Shown here: positions 37,253 to 47,689 of the stretch, piece after piece
How the letters are laid out: every line of letters starts with the position of its first letter
Position numbering within the stretch: the stretch's first letter is position 1
Origin: Paragordius varius
Lineage: Eukaryota; Nematomorpha
Assembly (NCBI GenBank): GCA_964247055.1
Contig: OZ176050.1
Span: forward strand, 12,896,001 to 12,960,000
Reading direction: 5' to 3'
DNA length: 64,000 nt
Notes under the pieces: model-generated
Databases searched by the model: none
Told to the model about the DNA's origin: nothing
What the model saw: the letters and a program-made list of their open reading frames with translations, nothing else
Translations under genes and position numbers: made by a program

Positions 37253-38887
37253 TAATCAAGGTTGTAAAATTATGGTTTTGTTATTTAAAAAAATGTTTAT
37301 TTTATAATCTACGTTTTTTTATTTTACTGCAATATATTTAATAAATACCTAGCTGGCAATTTTATAATAATGGCTGGACAAAATTTTGGTACTGGTTCTT
37401 CGAGGGATTGGGCTGTTAGAGGACCACGTATGCTTGGAATCAATGTACGTTAGTTTTTTATGCCTTTTTTGATCTTTTTAAATTTTTGATTTAAATTAAT
37501 CATATAAGGTTATTTTTATGTTTTCATTACTATTAAAAATATAAAGCAGTTTATTAAAACATAACACTAAACAGTAAATAAATGAAAACATAAAAGGAAG
37601 TTATCGTGCTTTTCCAAAAAAACACTTTTTACTTTATACTTTAATTTTTAGTTTATATTTTAATTTTAGCTGATTTGCAATAATAATACGCATTAGTATA
37701 CGCATTTTCGATCTATGAATATTATATTCTGAATGCATTTTTTCAATATAGTAATAAAGTAATAAATATTCTAAAATAATACATTTGAACACTAATAATT
37801 GTGTTTAACCTCAAAAAAATAATTTCTGTTTTTTCTTTCTTTTTATAGGTTATTGTCGCGAATTCATTTGACCCATCTTACAGAGCCCAATGCGTTTATG
37901 AAGGAATCTACCCATTTACTTCTACTCATGAATTGGGTTATGATAAAACTAAAATTTTAAGTTTGCTACACAATAAAAAAGCTGGCAACACAAAAAGGCT
38001 CACCGGTGTTGGTGAGATTACATGGATTATAAAGAGAAAAGAAATAACTACAGAAACTAGAAATGCGCATTTTACAACGTGTCCAACGTACATTTTTGAG
38101 GTAAGGATTATTATATTATGCCAATTTTTATGAAACAATTTTTGTTTAATATTTTTATTTTTTATGGATTATATTGTATCACTATTTTGAATATCAAAAA
38201 TAATGAAATTATACGGACAAAACCCAAAAATATATAGATAAATGTTTTTCATAAAAGGCAACCATGCTTTTAACTTCATTTTTAAAAAGATAACTCGTTG
38301 TTTTAAATTGCAAATTTTAAATTATATATGTATATTGATTACACAATTATTTATTTATTTACAATTGTAAATAAATAGCTTATATGAGAAACAATAAGGT
38401 TTTAAAAAGTATGGTGGTCTTTTATAAAAAAAATATTTCTCAATATATTTTTACTTTTTGTCCGTATCATTACAGTTTTTAAATGAAATTAAGGATATCT
38501 TATAGGGATACATATTATATTAAAATATTTTATAAGGGTTTCTTTTATTTCGTTAATTATAAATTATCTTTCTTTGTAAATATCTTTGTTTAATACCTAA
38601 TAGATTTTAAAATTGATATTAGACCTTTCTTTTATAATTGCTACTAATTTTAGCATTTCAAAATGTTTTCATGTTTTTTTTAAACAAATATTTATATTTT
38701 TATATAGGCGGTCTGGTTTAAAAATGTCCACACCTCTCAAATGGAGTCAAATTCCCTCACTTCGCTTTTATATTCGTTTGAAGCAAAACTCCAAGTTTTT
38801 GATGAGGAAGAATGGTTACTGTTATCACACGGTGGAACATTAGCTTATAAATTAAAAATGGCACAAAAAAGCACAAATATGGAATAA
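20091..38887 (+). CDS. Iron regulatory protein, IRP2-like (aconitase superfamily)
   Basis: Cytosolic aconitase/IRP family. Exons: 20091-20187, 20214-20352, 20379-20495, 20523-21088, 21172-21493, 23214-23283, 23597-23831, 24283-24491, 25118-25316, 26104-26207, 27472-27638, 28686-28803, 29549-29789, 30170-30292, 30638-30805, 31137-31275, 31634-31924, 32336-32463, 32915-33085, 37353-37444, 37849-38100, 38708-38887. Phases close on 1375 residues (human IRPs 889-963). Anchors are [70 protein letters not shown] and [10 protein letters not shown]. The three Fe-S cysteines are present (SCNN near 754; GCSQC near 824-828). Exons 4-5 form a 296-residue Ser/Pro/Tyr- then Asp/Asn/Cys-rich insert ending CPAHNLP, at the IRP2 insert site. 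Active-site DH reads DS and TDSH reads TDIH. Introns 1-3 are 26, 26 and 27 nt. An in-frame upstream ATG at 20016 is possible. The exon 13 end is the weakest junction. AATAAA lies 27 bp past the stop. Confidence 0.93.
22705..22990. mobile_element. MITE family B, IRP intron 5
   Basis: Near-palindromic element. The left end reads TACAGTAAAAACTGAAATTA followed by TACGGACAAAAC; the right end is its inverse (GTTTTGTCCGTATAATTCC). Further copies lie at 38201, 39172 and 55437. Tc1/mariner-like CAGT ends, no ORF. Confidence 0.75.
23914..24190. repeat. Direct tandem duplication, period 138 bp, IRP intron 7
   Basis: Two copies beginning TAACACCCATTATTC (23914 and 24052) and running through TAGTATTTGAGAAAGTATTA to AAGAACCGTTGTTCG. 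The copies are close to identical apart from short indels, so the duplication is fairly recent. Confidence 0.8.
24645..24892. mobile_element. MITE family A, IRP intron 8
   Basis: Starts TATACCATTTAAATTCAAAT and ends GAACTGTAAATAGTATA. The left arm has a single subterminal motif, so this is a shortened copy. It lies about 155 nt from exon 8, farther from a splice site than most copies. Confidence 0.68.
25277..25760 (+). repeat. Tandem triplication of an exon tail with its 5' splice site, IRP exon 9/intron 9
   Basis: The last about 40 bases of exon 9 and the start of intron 9 (25277-25322, ATTCTTGCCCTCAATACCC and TCGAATCCGGGTAGG) recur at 25521-25566 and, more worn, at 25718-25757. Intron stretches between them also match (GGCTTTTTATGAGTAAACAG against GGGCTTTTTATATAAACAG). 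Unit length is about 244 then 197 bp. Copy 2 keeps a usable-looking donor, CCGG|GTAGG. Confidence 0.82.
26373..26470. repeat. TA repeat followed by a 21-bp minisatellite, IRP intron 10
   Basis: A short TA run is followed by three tandem copies of a 21-bp unit of the type ACTTCAAGTTGGTCCTTTAAC. Confidence 0.7.
27118..27340. mobile_element. MITE family E, full-length copy, IRP intron 10
   Basis: Inverted ends: ATTGGGGTTATAATTCAG on the left and AGCTAAATTATAACCCCAAT on the right. The inner part shares ACAAAGATTGCTTGTAG with the fragments at 3186, 6030 and 31297. This is the most complete copy in the window. Confidence 0.68.
27895..28548. mobile_element. Non-autonomous hAT-type transposon, IRP intron 11
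   Basis: A 654-bp element with imperfect terminal inverted repeats (AAGGGCTTGGAAC... on the left, ...GGTTCCAAGCCCTG on the right) and GAACCGGTTCC-type subterminal motifs at both ends. It is flanked by a perfect 8-bp target-site duplication TTTTATTT (27887-27894 and 28549-28556), the hAT signature. No transposase frame inside. Confidence 0.88.
29203..29375. mobile_element. MITE family C, IRP intron 12
   Basis: Palindromic element with ends GTATGCATTTTAATGGTGGC and GCAACCATTAAAATGCAT and the central mark TTTTTTCCATACACTACTGT. A related end lies at about 29441-29515 (ACTACTGTATTACC ... AATGTGCATACTGTA), perhaps a second, partial copy. Confidence 0.68.
31297..31380 (-). repeat. Family E repeat fragment, IRP intron 16
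   Basis: TTATAATTCAACTAAAATTA at the left, then TTTTCGATATTACTACTAGT and TAATCTTTGTTAAACG. It begins about 22 nt after the 5' splice site of exon 16. Confidence 0.45.
33170..34190 (-). mobile_element. RTE/BovB-like LINE fragment, 3' part of ORF2, minus strand
   Basis: Inside IRP intron 20. Broken reading frames on the minus strand encode the reverse transcriptase and C-terminal region: [23 protein letters not shown], then [20 protein letters not shown]. These match the plus-strand copy starting at 34196 residue for residue, so both come from one family. Stops and frameshifts are frequent. The 5' side ends abruptly where the plus-strand copy begins. Confidence 0.8.
34196..35641 (+). mobile_element. 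RTE/BovB-like LINE fragment, RT domain, plus strand
   Basis: 5'-truncated copy starting at the pre-RT segment ([20 protein letters not shown]). It continues through the RT core ([79 protein letters not shown]) to the C-terminal [20 protein letters not shown] type motif. Several frameshifts. Together with the fragment at 33170-34190 it makes a head-to-head inverted repeat of about 1 kb arms. Confidence 0.85.
35640..36712 (-). mobile_element. RTE/BovB-like LINE fragment, endonuclease half of ORF2, minus strand
   Basis: Begins [20 protein letters not shown], then VGLSETHM, the start of an apurinic-type endonuclease domain. It runs through [18 protein letters not shown] and [15 protein letters not shown] into the linker before the RT. 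Frames are interrupted. It may be the 5' half of the same minus-strand insertion whose 3' half lies at 33170-34190, with the plus copy placed between them. Confidence 0.75.
36713..37085 (+). mobile_element. RTE/BovB-like LINE fragment, endonuclease end and linker, plus strand
   Basis: Inverted relative to its left neighbour: the stretch from about 36715 repeats 36060-36195 in opposite orientation (CGTTTTTCAAGCAGCCTA, GGGCATGCAAAG). It then encodes [16 protein letters not shown], matching [15 protein letters not shown] on the minus strand. Confidence 0.7.
37209..37246. repeat. TA microsatellite, IRP intron 20
   Basis: Pure TA run between the LINE debris and IRP exon 20. Confidence 0.85.
38201..38475. 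mobile_element. MITE family B, IRP intron 21
   Basis: TAATGAAATTATACGGACAA on the left, TTTGTCCGTATCATTACAGT on the right, with the shared inner mark GGCAACCATGCTTT. Ends slightly worn. Confidence 0.68.
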
Positions 38888-39171
38888 ACTTATATGTGAA
38901 AAAAAGTTTTGAAAATAAAAAATATTAAGCATTTACATTCTTAGTTTTTTTTTCTTTTAAAACACATATATAAATGATGGTTAGAGTTTTGTGAATTTGT
39001 CTTGCTCTGCGTAATTTTGCTCATACATACACATTTGTTTATGACATATCACTTCAGCTATGCGCGCTATATTTTTCACATGCAATTTATATATAAATTT
39101 TTATATTTATTTGCGATTGATATCTACTACGTAATCAAAAAAAGGGTAAATTTTGACAGTTTTATGTAATT

Positions 39172-39440
39172 TATAGTAAAAACTGAAATTATACGGACAA
39201 AACGTAAAAATATAAAGACAAATATTTATTACCAAAAAACAACCATTCTTTTTTTTAACCTTCATTTTTGCCATATTAAGCTATTTAATTACAGTTGTTA
39301 TATATAAAATTGATTGTTGCACCAATTACATATAAATTTTATAAATTGCGATTTTAAAAAAATATGGGGTTTTCTTTTAGAAAAAAATATTTGCCTTTAT
39401 ATTTTTACATTTTGTCCGTATAATTCCAATTTTTACTATA
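39172..39440. mobile_element. MITE family B, intergenic
   Basis: TATAGTAAAAACTGAAATTA at the left and the inverse TAATTCCAATTTTTACTATA at the right, with GGACAAAACGTAAAAAT next to the left end. One of the best-kept copies. Confidence 0.75.
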
Positions 39441-39688
39441 TATTGTGTTTTTGTTTCCAATCACCAATATTTTTTACATGTATTTTGTGTGTCCCAAGTC
39501 ACATAGAAATAAATTTATAACTTAATCTTTTTTTTAGCTTTTTTTGGTTATTTATATAATATATATATATATATATATATATCATAGCATAATAAAATAC
39601 GCCGAGTTGATTCCATCTGATTGAAAGCATTTTTTGTCACGGATTCAATGCAAAAAACCGTTATTTTGCAGTTAAAGATATTTTAAAT

Positions 39689-39956
39689 AAACCATTTAGA
39701 GTTCAAATTCACCCTTGAACAATTTAAATTTACCTTAAAAATAAATTATGTGTTTTCGTACTAATATAACTCTTTATGAATATAAAATATATCTATGGCA
39801 GAGTTTATAATTTCTGTATAATTTTAATTTTAAAACAAAATTTTTATTTTTTAAAAATATATAAAAATATAGGTAATTTTTAATCTCAAAAAACATAATT
39901 TATTTGAGAGTTAATTTGAATGGTTTGAGGAAGAATTTGAATTGTTGAGGGTATAT
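39689..39956. mobile_element. MITE family A, intergenic
   Basis: Left end ACCATTTAGAGTTCAAATTC then CACCCTTGAAC; right end is a decayed TTTGAATTGTTGAGGGTATA. The only copy of this family in the window clearly outside a gene. Confidence 0.65.
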
Positions 39957-40497
39957 AACATTTTAACCGTTTTTTATCTCAAAATCATTTGCTAACCAAT
40001 CCTGATGTTTATGAACAATAAAAAATTTTCTACTTTTATCGATGGCTACTTGGTACGCCAGTAGTTTTGGTTATTAATTTTAGTATTAAAAAGTCAATCA
40101 ATAATCACTTAACATAAATGTTAATGTTTTGTTTAACTTTAAACCTTATTATACAATATTATAGAGTAGTATAAAACTGGGTTAATATACAATCGCAAAT
40201 ATATATATATATATCTTATCGGAAAATGTAAGGTAAAAAACACAGATTATTATAAAACAATTGAAAAAAATGCATTTAAAATCAATAAAAAACAAACAAT
40301 ATATAAAATGATAAAAAATATAAATTTATTGATAATTGTTGTTTGCATACATGATTGTCTTTATCTAAAATTCCATTGATACATAAATATATGATGATAA
40401 AAAGTGGATAGTGTTAAAAATGATTGATAAAAATTCATTTTTTAAGTAAAAATTTTACAATAATTTAAGTGAAAATAAATATTTTTGCGATAATTGT

Positions 40498-41575
40498 TTA
40501 ATAAGCCTTCAACTTATCATATATTTCTAGTTTCCAGTCGGTGTCATCTTCGCGGACACCGTATAAATATATTTCAGGACATTTGTCGCACCTATAAGAA
40601 ATAATGATAAATAATATTTATCACTAAAAGACAAGCAAAATTGATTTTTGACTTAAAATGAAATTTTTTGATTCGGTACATTGAAATATGATTAAAAAGT
40701 CCCGATTTGATTGTTCTTATATTATAAACTATAACTTTTATTTAGAAAATTATGTTAAAAAATCTGTTTTTTGAAAGCCGTAAATTTATAAAATTTGCAT
40801 AATTTCGGGGATTAAAAAAAACTTTTTTTACTAAAATGTTGACTTACTTTCCCAAAGTAAAATCTTCGGGGTTAAAGTTTGGGAAAAATCGATCGCAATC
40901 ATAATCTTTCATGATGCGGGTCAAATACATGCGTGTAAAACGGTCATTTAACAATGCATCCTATATCATAATATCACAAAATAAAAATATTATTTCCAAT
41001 ACAAAAAAATATTTTAATATAATTATTCAAGAGTTTTTTATCCAAATAATACTTTATAAACGCCCTCCCCGCCTATGGCATAAATTGTTTCAACTTCGTC
41101 GCTATACGGTTCAATACTTAATTTATCTAGGGCTTCTTGAAGAGTTTGGGCAATGAAATCGGCTCCAGGAGGTGGTTCTCTGAATAATGAAGTAAAAAAA
41201 ATAAAAATATATTTAACGTTTTTACAAATTAAATAAAGCATTCGTTTACTGTAGGGTATTGCTTAGTATGACATTAATCCGGTTTTTGAGAGGGCGATGA
41301 TTTTCTGGCAAGGATTCCCAAGTGTTTCTTCCCATAATAACTGCATTTCTTTTATCTATTTTTTGAATATTGATAAATATAAAATTATTGGCGTAAAAAC
41401 AAAATATAAGATTACTTTTGTCATGAGTTAAAGATGTTACACGGGTAAAATGACCAAATTCTTCTCTAAAAATTACAAAATCGTAAAAGTACTTTAGATG
41501 CCAAGGGAGTTGATTATTGATACCTATACCACCGTTTGGAGATACGGCAGCAATAATGTGCAAGGGTGCAGACAT
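40498..41575 (-). CDS. DHFR: Dihydrofolate reductase
   Basis: Reduces dihydrofolate to tetrahydrofolate with NADPH in the cytosol. Six exons: 41493-41575, 41443-41465, 41250-41355, 41053-41179, 40848-40960 and 40498-40591. They add up in phase to 181 residues, close to the usual 160-190. I chose the start MSAPLHIIAAVS because it begins directly at the first beta strand; an in-frame ATG 14 codons upstream also exists. Visible family motifs are GGIGINNQLPWHLKEEF (with the catalytic Glu and the Trp), NAVIMGRNTWESLPE, RPLKNRINVILS, YAIGGEGVYK and LTRIMKDYDCDRFFP. Intron 1 is only 27 nt, and exon 2 is 23 nt. There is no thymidylate synthase fusion, so this is the animal/fungal type and not the protist/plant type. 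Confidence 0.95.
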
Positions 41576-43768
41576 CAATCGGCGAATCAGCTTGTTGTAA
41601 ACAAAAAATAGTTTCAATATGTGTATTCTTATTTTATAAAAAAGTGTGCATTTTTAATTAGGAAATTTATTTATGCAATTTAGTAAAATAAAAATTATAT
41701 TAGTTAAATTCTGTCCTTTTTGCTTATCTAAAAAACTTGCTAATCATTAATATTGAATTGTTTGATCATTTTATTTTTTATATAACAACAAATAAATTAA
41801 TATAATTTTCTCGATTCATATTTTTTATAAGTTGATTTTGATTTCAGTGTGTTAACAGTATAATAAAAATATATATGCCTTACTAGTGTTTTATAAAACA
41901 CAAGAGGTAAAACTATATAGATTACCCTTGTAAAATATTACAGAAAATCGTGGGTACTTGAATTATTTTTATCTAATTAATGGCCATACCAAAAAATAAT
42001 TTCTGTATATTTTCATAAGAAAAAAGTTTCAATAGGAATATTTTGAAACATTAAAATATTTTTTAAACGAACCTATAATAAAACTTTTACATACAATAAA
42101 AATTGAATGGGAGAGTTGAGTTAGAAACATATCATGATTTTCTTCCTAATTAGAAGTAATTCAAAACCCTTATAGTTCTCACAGTAGAATTAGAAGCGCA
42201 TATCGGAGGTATCTCTGTTTGTAATCTGGTACGCCGACGATACGGTTTACCTCCCAGAACTACTTATGGTATATTAATGGAAATACTCATCATCAAAATT
42301 CGAGGAATTCGAATTCAAACCCATTTAAGCTAAATAATAGTTTTTACAACACCGCCCAGTTACCTTTGACACGCTAACACTCTATTGATCTAACCGATCG
42401 CTGCGATTTGGGGTCATCATTGCATTTGAGTCTGGTATTCCGACATCCGGGCACGTCTTGGTGTGCAATCAAGACAAACCAACCAAATTTAAAAACTGTT
42501 CCGTGATAAAACTATTAACCAAACGGCGCTTGTCTATCTGTCACTATGGGTCTGAATCATGGATATTTAAATCCATTGATAAGGCCTGCATACTCGTTTT
42601 AATGCCGCTTTCGATATATTCTGGGAATTTTTCGGGAAGCCCACATCTCTATTATCTTAACCCCATTAACCCCGATTGCTCACTAAATTAAAATATCTCC
42701 ATCGCATTCTCTTGACCCTTACAAAGTGCATTATTCTTGGGCTAATCAAATACCTGTAAAAGAGGCCCTCCAAAAGGGAACTCGATATCCTCAAGGCAGT
42801 TGCAACTTACTCATCCTCAAAATATGATGTTCATTGCCTAAAGTGTAAAACACCAATAGAAAGATGAGAAAACTACGCGACTAGCAACACACAGTAAGTT
42901 TTTTAATATTTTTCATCAAACTATTCTTATTTCCCGATTTTTGTAGATTAACTAATTTAATATATAACACCACAAGACAATAAGGCAACATTTTGAATAT
43001 TTATTATTTTAAGTGTTTTGTTTTAAAATATCATACATAAAGTTAATTTTATCGCAAATTATTTATTACCTAATATTGTCTTAGTAAAGCTTTTTTAAAC
43101 CTCGGTAGTTTATACAGTCTCTTATTGAATATCTTTTAAATTTATGACACAATCTTTCTGTTATATTATAAAAATTAAATTTATTTATATCCTTTTCAAT
43201 TCTTAATTTTTTAATTTTTTCGCATTTAAAAAAATATATATATTTAATATTTGGCTGCTTTTTTTAGAGGGTTTATCAACTCTCCAGTTGCAAATATATT
43301 TTTAATGGCGACTTAAAGGCATATACATTTTTACAATTAATTATATAAAAAATTCAAATAATACTAATACTATATTTTAATCGTCATCGGGCCAAAGTCG
43401 TTAAAGGATAATTGATCATATTGAAAATTGTTATAAGCAAAATGTCATTTTAATAGTATTTTATTAGCGTCACTGGACTGTAGAAATAGACTTTATACCA
43501 CCAACAGTACTATTTTATTCTTTTGTTACTACTGGATGTTTGCTTATAGAAATTGTTTTAATTTGATCAATTAGCTGTCTAGTATGATATCTGCCCTCAG
43601 GATACAATATAATTCTTATAAAAAATTCGGATTTTTTATTGCTCATTTTGTTATTGTACTCATTGTAAATCATAGATATTTGCATTTTACTGTGCGGGTT
43701 ATCAAAACGATTTTAGCATCATTCAATCATTCAAACACATTAACTAGTATATTAAGATATAAAAAAAT
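41576..43768. other. Intergenic, decayed LINE and otherwise empty
   Basis: Between the DHFR start and the stop of the unknown minus-strand gene. Apart from the LINE remnant at 42185-42860, I see only AT-rich DNA with no believable coding sequence. Confidence 0.55.
42185..42860 (+). mobile_element. Strongly decayed RTE-like LINE remnant
   Basis: Short pieces of reverse transcriptase appear in changing frames: AHIGGISVCNL then WYADDTVYLPEL (the catalytic YADD box), SDIRARLGVQSRQT, SICHYGSESWIFK and a C-terminal stretch. Base composition is clearly less AT-rich than the surroundings, as in the other LINE pieces. It has many stops and frameshifts and is much older than the element at 51606. Confidence 0.65.
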
Positions 43769-45712
43769 TTATTTTGAACTTTTACAAACGTATATATTTT
43801 CAGTTATCTCTGGCTGTGTTTTGTTCGACTCCTCTTCGTTAAATTCTGAATAATCTAAATAAAACGATTTGGGATAGAAACCAAAAATAATTTTATTCAA
43901 AACAATTATTGATAATAAATGAATTATATTTACCCAAAGATATTTCATCATCCAGAAAATGTTCCTTAATTTTATCATATATATTTGATTCTCCTATCAA
44001 ATTCTTTTTATCATGTCCGAAAATGTGGTTTATGATATTATTTTCGTGATCTCTTAATTTTACATCTTTGTTTTGATGATTAGGTGTTTTGTCCAACAAT
44101 TTTTGATATATGTTTTCTGTGAGATAGGGACTTTGAGAGATTTCTCTTTCTGCTGTTATATCTAATTAAAATATTAATACCAAATAAATTAACAAACAAT
44201 TTTATATACCATTTACACTTCAAATTCAACCCCTTTGAACATTTCAAATTCATCCCCTTATACAATTCAAATTCAGCCTTGAACAATTCATATTCACCCT
44301 AAAATAAATTTTGTCCTTTTTATTACCTATATTTTTTAATATTTTTAAAAAATTGAAATTTCGTTTGTAATTAAAATAATACTGAAAAAATATAAAGATT
44401 TCTTTCACAGTAATGATAAGTTATATTAGCTGCCCGAAAAAACATTATTTATTTTTAGAGTGAATTTGAATTGTTTAAGGGTATATTTGTATAGTTCGAG
44501 TAATTGTTCAAGGGTGAATAGAATCGTAAATGGTCTATGAGAAGCTCTCAAATTATTTCTTTATTGCTTTAAGGGAATTATTAATTGATAATTGATTTGG
44601 CGTAATACTTGTTCATTTGTAATTTAGTTAGTGTTTATATTTTTAATTCACTTTATACAAGTCCAGCATGATAAATAGGCTAATTAGATATATAGATTAT
44701 TTAACAGCGCAATAAGAATGGATGTCTCTGTAACACGCTTTTTATATTTACAGTCAGCCTTTGAAATCGCATTTTATTTAAATAAAGAATGGATCCTTAG
44801 ACAAAATATTTGTTTGTGATAGGGTTAACTTTAAGTAAATTTATATAAAAAAGGTTTATATAGATACTTTATATTTTGCTGATTTATAGATAATTATAAG
44901 TTTATTACAATTAACCAAAATGACAAATAGAATCAGGTAATATTCAGATGCACTGAGAAGATAATTGAAATTTCTATAAGGAAAATATAACAGGGTTCGA
45001 AAGGAAGGAGTCGTTCAAGAATTAAATGAAAATTCATTGTAAAAGTGAGGCAAAGATTGCATTGCTCAGCCCTCTATCAAAAGACACTAAAATTAAATTT
45101 TTATTGATGTTAAGGGTGTTAAAAATTTATGAACTGCAGCCTTGTAGATGGTGCTAAATATACTTTTTGGTGATTGAAACGGATTATAATAATACTCTCT
45201 TAAAAGCAGCATAAATGCATCCATCAATAAACCTTAAAAAATATACCTGTATTGCATGTTTCTAACGGTGCAATATATCCATCGCTTATTTGACTTTCAA
45301 TGTCACTTATAGAGGTCAATCGATTTTGTAAAAAGGGATTTATCTCCACGGAATCATTTTCGAACCTAACGGGCAGTGAGCAACTTTTTCGTTCAGATCT
45401 TGGGATAATTTTGGGTCGTGGAATTTTATAGGGCACAATGTGCCAAAGTTCCTGAATTTCATAACTTACATTAGAATTATCATTTGAATTAGATAAGGGA
45501 CAATCCTTATCTAAATTTTGTGAATCCAATAACATATGTGATAAATTTTCAATTTTAGCAGCTAAATTAACATTGTTTTCCACCCTTGTATCGGTATTCG
45601 TCATAAGCCTAACTGATTGATTACGATTTTCATTTTCATTATTTATATTATTATTATTCCAAAAAGGAAAGATATCATGGGTGTATTTAGTCAATTTCAT
45701 TTGTGAATGCAA
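43769..45712 (-). CDS. Unrecognised low-complexity protein
   Basis: Three exons that join in phase (45247-45712, 43934-44161 and 43769-43854) into 259 residues ending in NIYVCKSSK. I do not recognise it. It is Asn-, Ser-, Asp- and Glu-rich and looks disordered, with an Asn/Glu run near residues 18-30 (NNNNINNENENRN). More ordered-looking pieces are ELWHIVPYKIPRPKIIPRSE, LTSISDIESQISDGY and YDKIKEHFLDDE. No signal peptide or membrane segment is seen. The start is either residue 1 or the Met at position 5 (MKLTKY). Support is from splice-site agreement and phase only; there is no homology. Intron 1 (44162-45246) holds a family A MITE about 44 nt from the exon 2 acceptor. The gene stands alone between LINE debris and a long repeat. 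Confidence 0.5.
44205..44536. mobile_element. MITE family A, intron 1 of the unknown gene
   Basis: TATACCATTTACACTTCAAA at the left, AATCGTAAATGGTCTA at the right. The left arm carries four subterminal motif copies, the most in any copy here. Confidence 0.7.
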
Positions 45713-47689
45713 AAAAGAAAAAAAAACTTAATTTAGGATATAGTGGAAAAAGTTTTAAGCGTGAATAAAAACGTGCAAAATCTATTGTTAATTATTATTT
45801 GTATAGTTCTTTTTTGTGGTTAGTTTTATCCTTCAAAAACGCTAAAAAAACAATTGTTAATTAAAATTAATTTTTACACGAACATAAAAAACGACTAAAA
45901 TTATCATAAAAGAAATTTTGACTTGCAAATGTAAAAAATGATTAAATAATTTTATACGTGCAATAAATAATATGCTACAAATGCGCGAAAAATTAAAAAT
46001 TAATCAATTAATTAATTAATGATAAAAATGGCATTTGATATTGCGCAATATTATTAATTGTTAGTGTATATACCAAATTTAAGTCTGATTTAGCTATTAA
46101 TGTAATATATATATTTTATAACTTTTTTTAAGGTTTTGGTAATGACATTCAAGCTGTATTATTATACATTTTCTCTTTCTTTTCAATAATAATTCGCTTT
46201 ATTCATATATAAAATTATTATTTATTTATTGCATTCTCACCTCTATACCTAATCAAAATTATAAATTTTATTAATTTATTTTACTTACACTATTTAGAAA
46301 GTATATATTTTATGTAATAATAAATCTATCATATTAAATTTCATTAAACTTTTAATTGACAAATTGTAGTCTTTATAGGTAATGTAATGAACTTATAAGC
46401 GCCGAAATATGATATAATAATAATATAATTAATATTTGACGTAATTGAAATATTTTAATATTAAGTAAAAAAAATATTTTTTTAATTCTCTGAACTTAAA
46501 AGACAAATAAGATAAAAATTGTTTTGATATATGTAGTTTTTTTGGTATCAACCCGTTGGAATAAATTAATTTAAAGAAAATTAAATGTACTTTATATATA
46601 TATATATATTATATTGCGGTACTTTGATGATAAGTTGGTTATTATAATATTTAAAATTGGTATGTATCATCCATCCAAAAATAAACATGATAATAAAAAA
46701 ACAAATAAAAATAAATGTAACTTAGAGTTCATATAAAACATTTTATTTTTCGTTTTGTTAAAAAATCCTAGTTTTCTTAATTTCAAGCTTACTAATTTTT
46801 ATACTAAAATATTTGTGGTTGTCGCAATAAAGCTATCTCTATTTTTGTTCTCCACTGAAAAATAACTTTTAAATTTTTCCTTATTAATTGATTAATTTAC
46901 TTTTCATGACTTTTTCTATAGAATACAGTAACATGCTACTAAATATTAAAATATATGTTAATTGATGTTTATTTTGTCGCAAAACATTGTATTAGACACA
47001 GTTATTGGAAGCGCATGTAGAACTCGTTTTAAACTTTAAAATAATTTAATTAATCTGATTGAGTATAATATATTAGGAATATAATTTTACCAGGATATGG
47101 AATAATTTATTAAAGTTTTAAGTATATTACAATTTAACTTACTACACGGTATAAATTGATTTATATTTAGTTAAGCTCATAAATATTAACATTTACTTTT
47201 TTTCTAGGGTAAATTGTTTAATTAGCCTTATAAATTCAAAAATTTTCAAATCCTAAAATAAAATAATTTAATTTTTCTGAAAAAAGTTAAAATACCTTCG
47301 GTGAAAGTCCTGATGTATATATAAATATTTTTTCAGTAATTAGTATCAAAAGCTCTCTTTTTTATGATAAGAAGTTTGTTTTATATGTGTTTCATATCTG
47401 ATAGGTATATAATAAATGAAACTGTATTAAATGCAATTTTGGATGCAAGCCGCGCATCCATTTTAATGATGGCGTGATAGATATGGAATTTGGCTTGGTA
47501 ACTGGTTCTTGTGACACAGCGCCTTTTAACGCAATCTACTTGGTTTACGAATCGATCAAATCTATGGAAAATATATAGTGCACAAAATCTGGGGCCATTA
47601 AAATTATCCAGATTATTAATATTCTCATAAAAAATGTATTTCGTATGGTTTCATTAATTTTAAGGCCTACGCGTTATGGGAAATTTATT
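45713..47689. other. Intergenic, nothing recognised
   Basis: Extremely AT-rich with frequent stops in all frames. I see no gene, no clear transposon ends and no RNA gene. Confidence 0.5.

Larger units (their letters stand above)
38888..40497. other. Convergent intergenic region with two MITEs
   Basis: Spacer between the 3' ends of the iron regulatory protein (plus) and DHFR (minus). It holds a family B and a family A MITE and a short TA run near 39559-39580. No gene seen. Confidence 0.65.

Noticed and set aside
43584-43853. 89-codon plus-strand hydrophobic frame
   Set aside because: No similarity, partly antisense to the supported minus-strand exon, composition typical of random AT-rich frames.
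44980-45010. tRNA B-box-like GGTTCGAAAGG
   Set aside because: No matching A box or cloverleaf around it; I found no tRNA or rRNA gene in the window.
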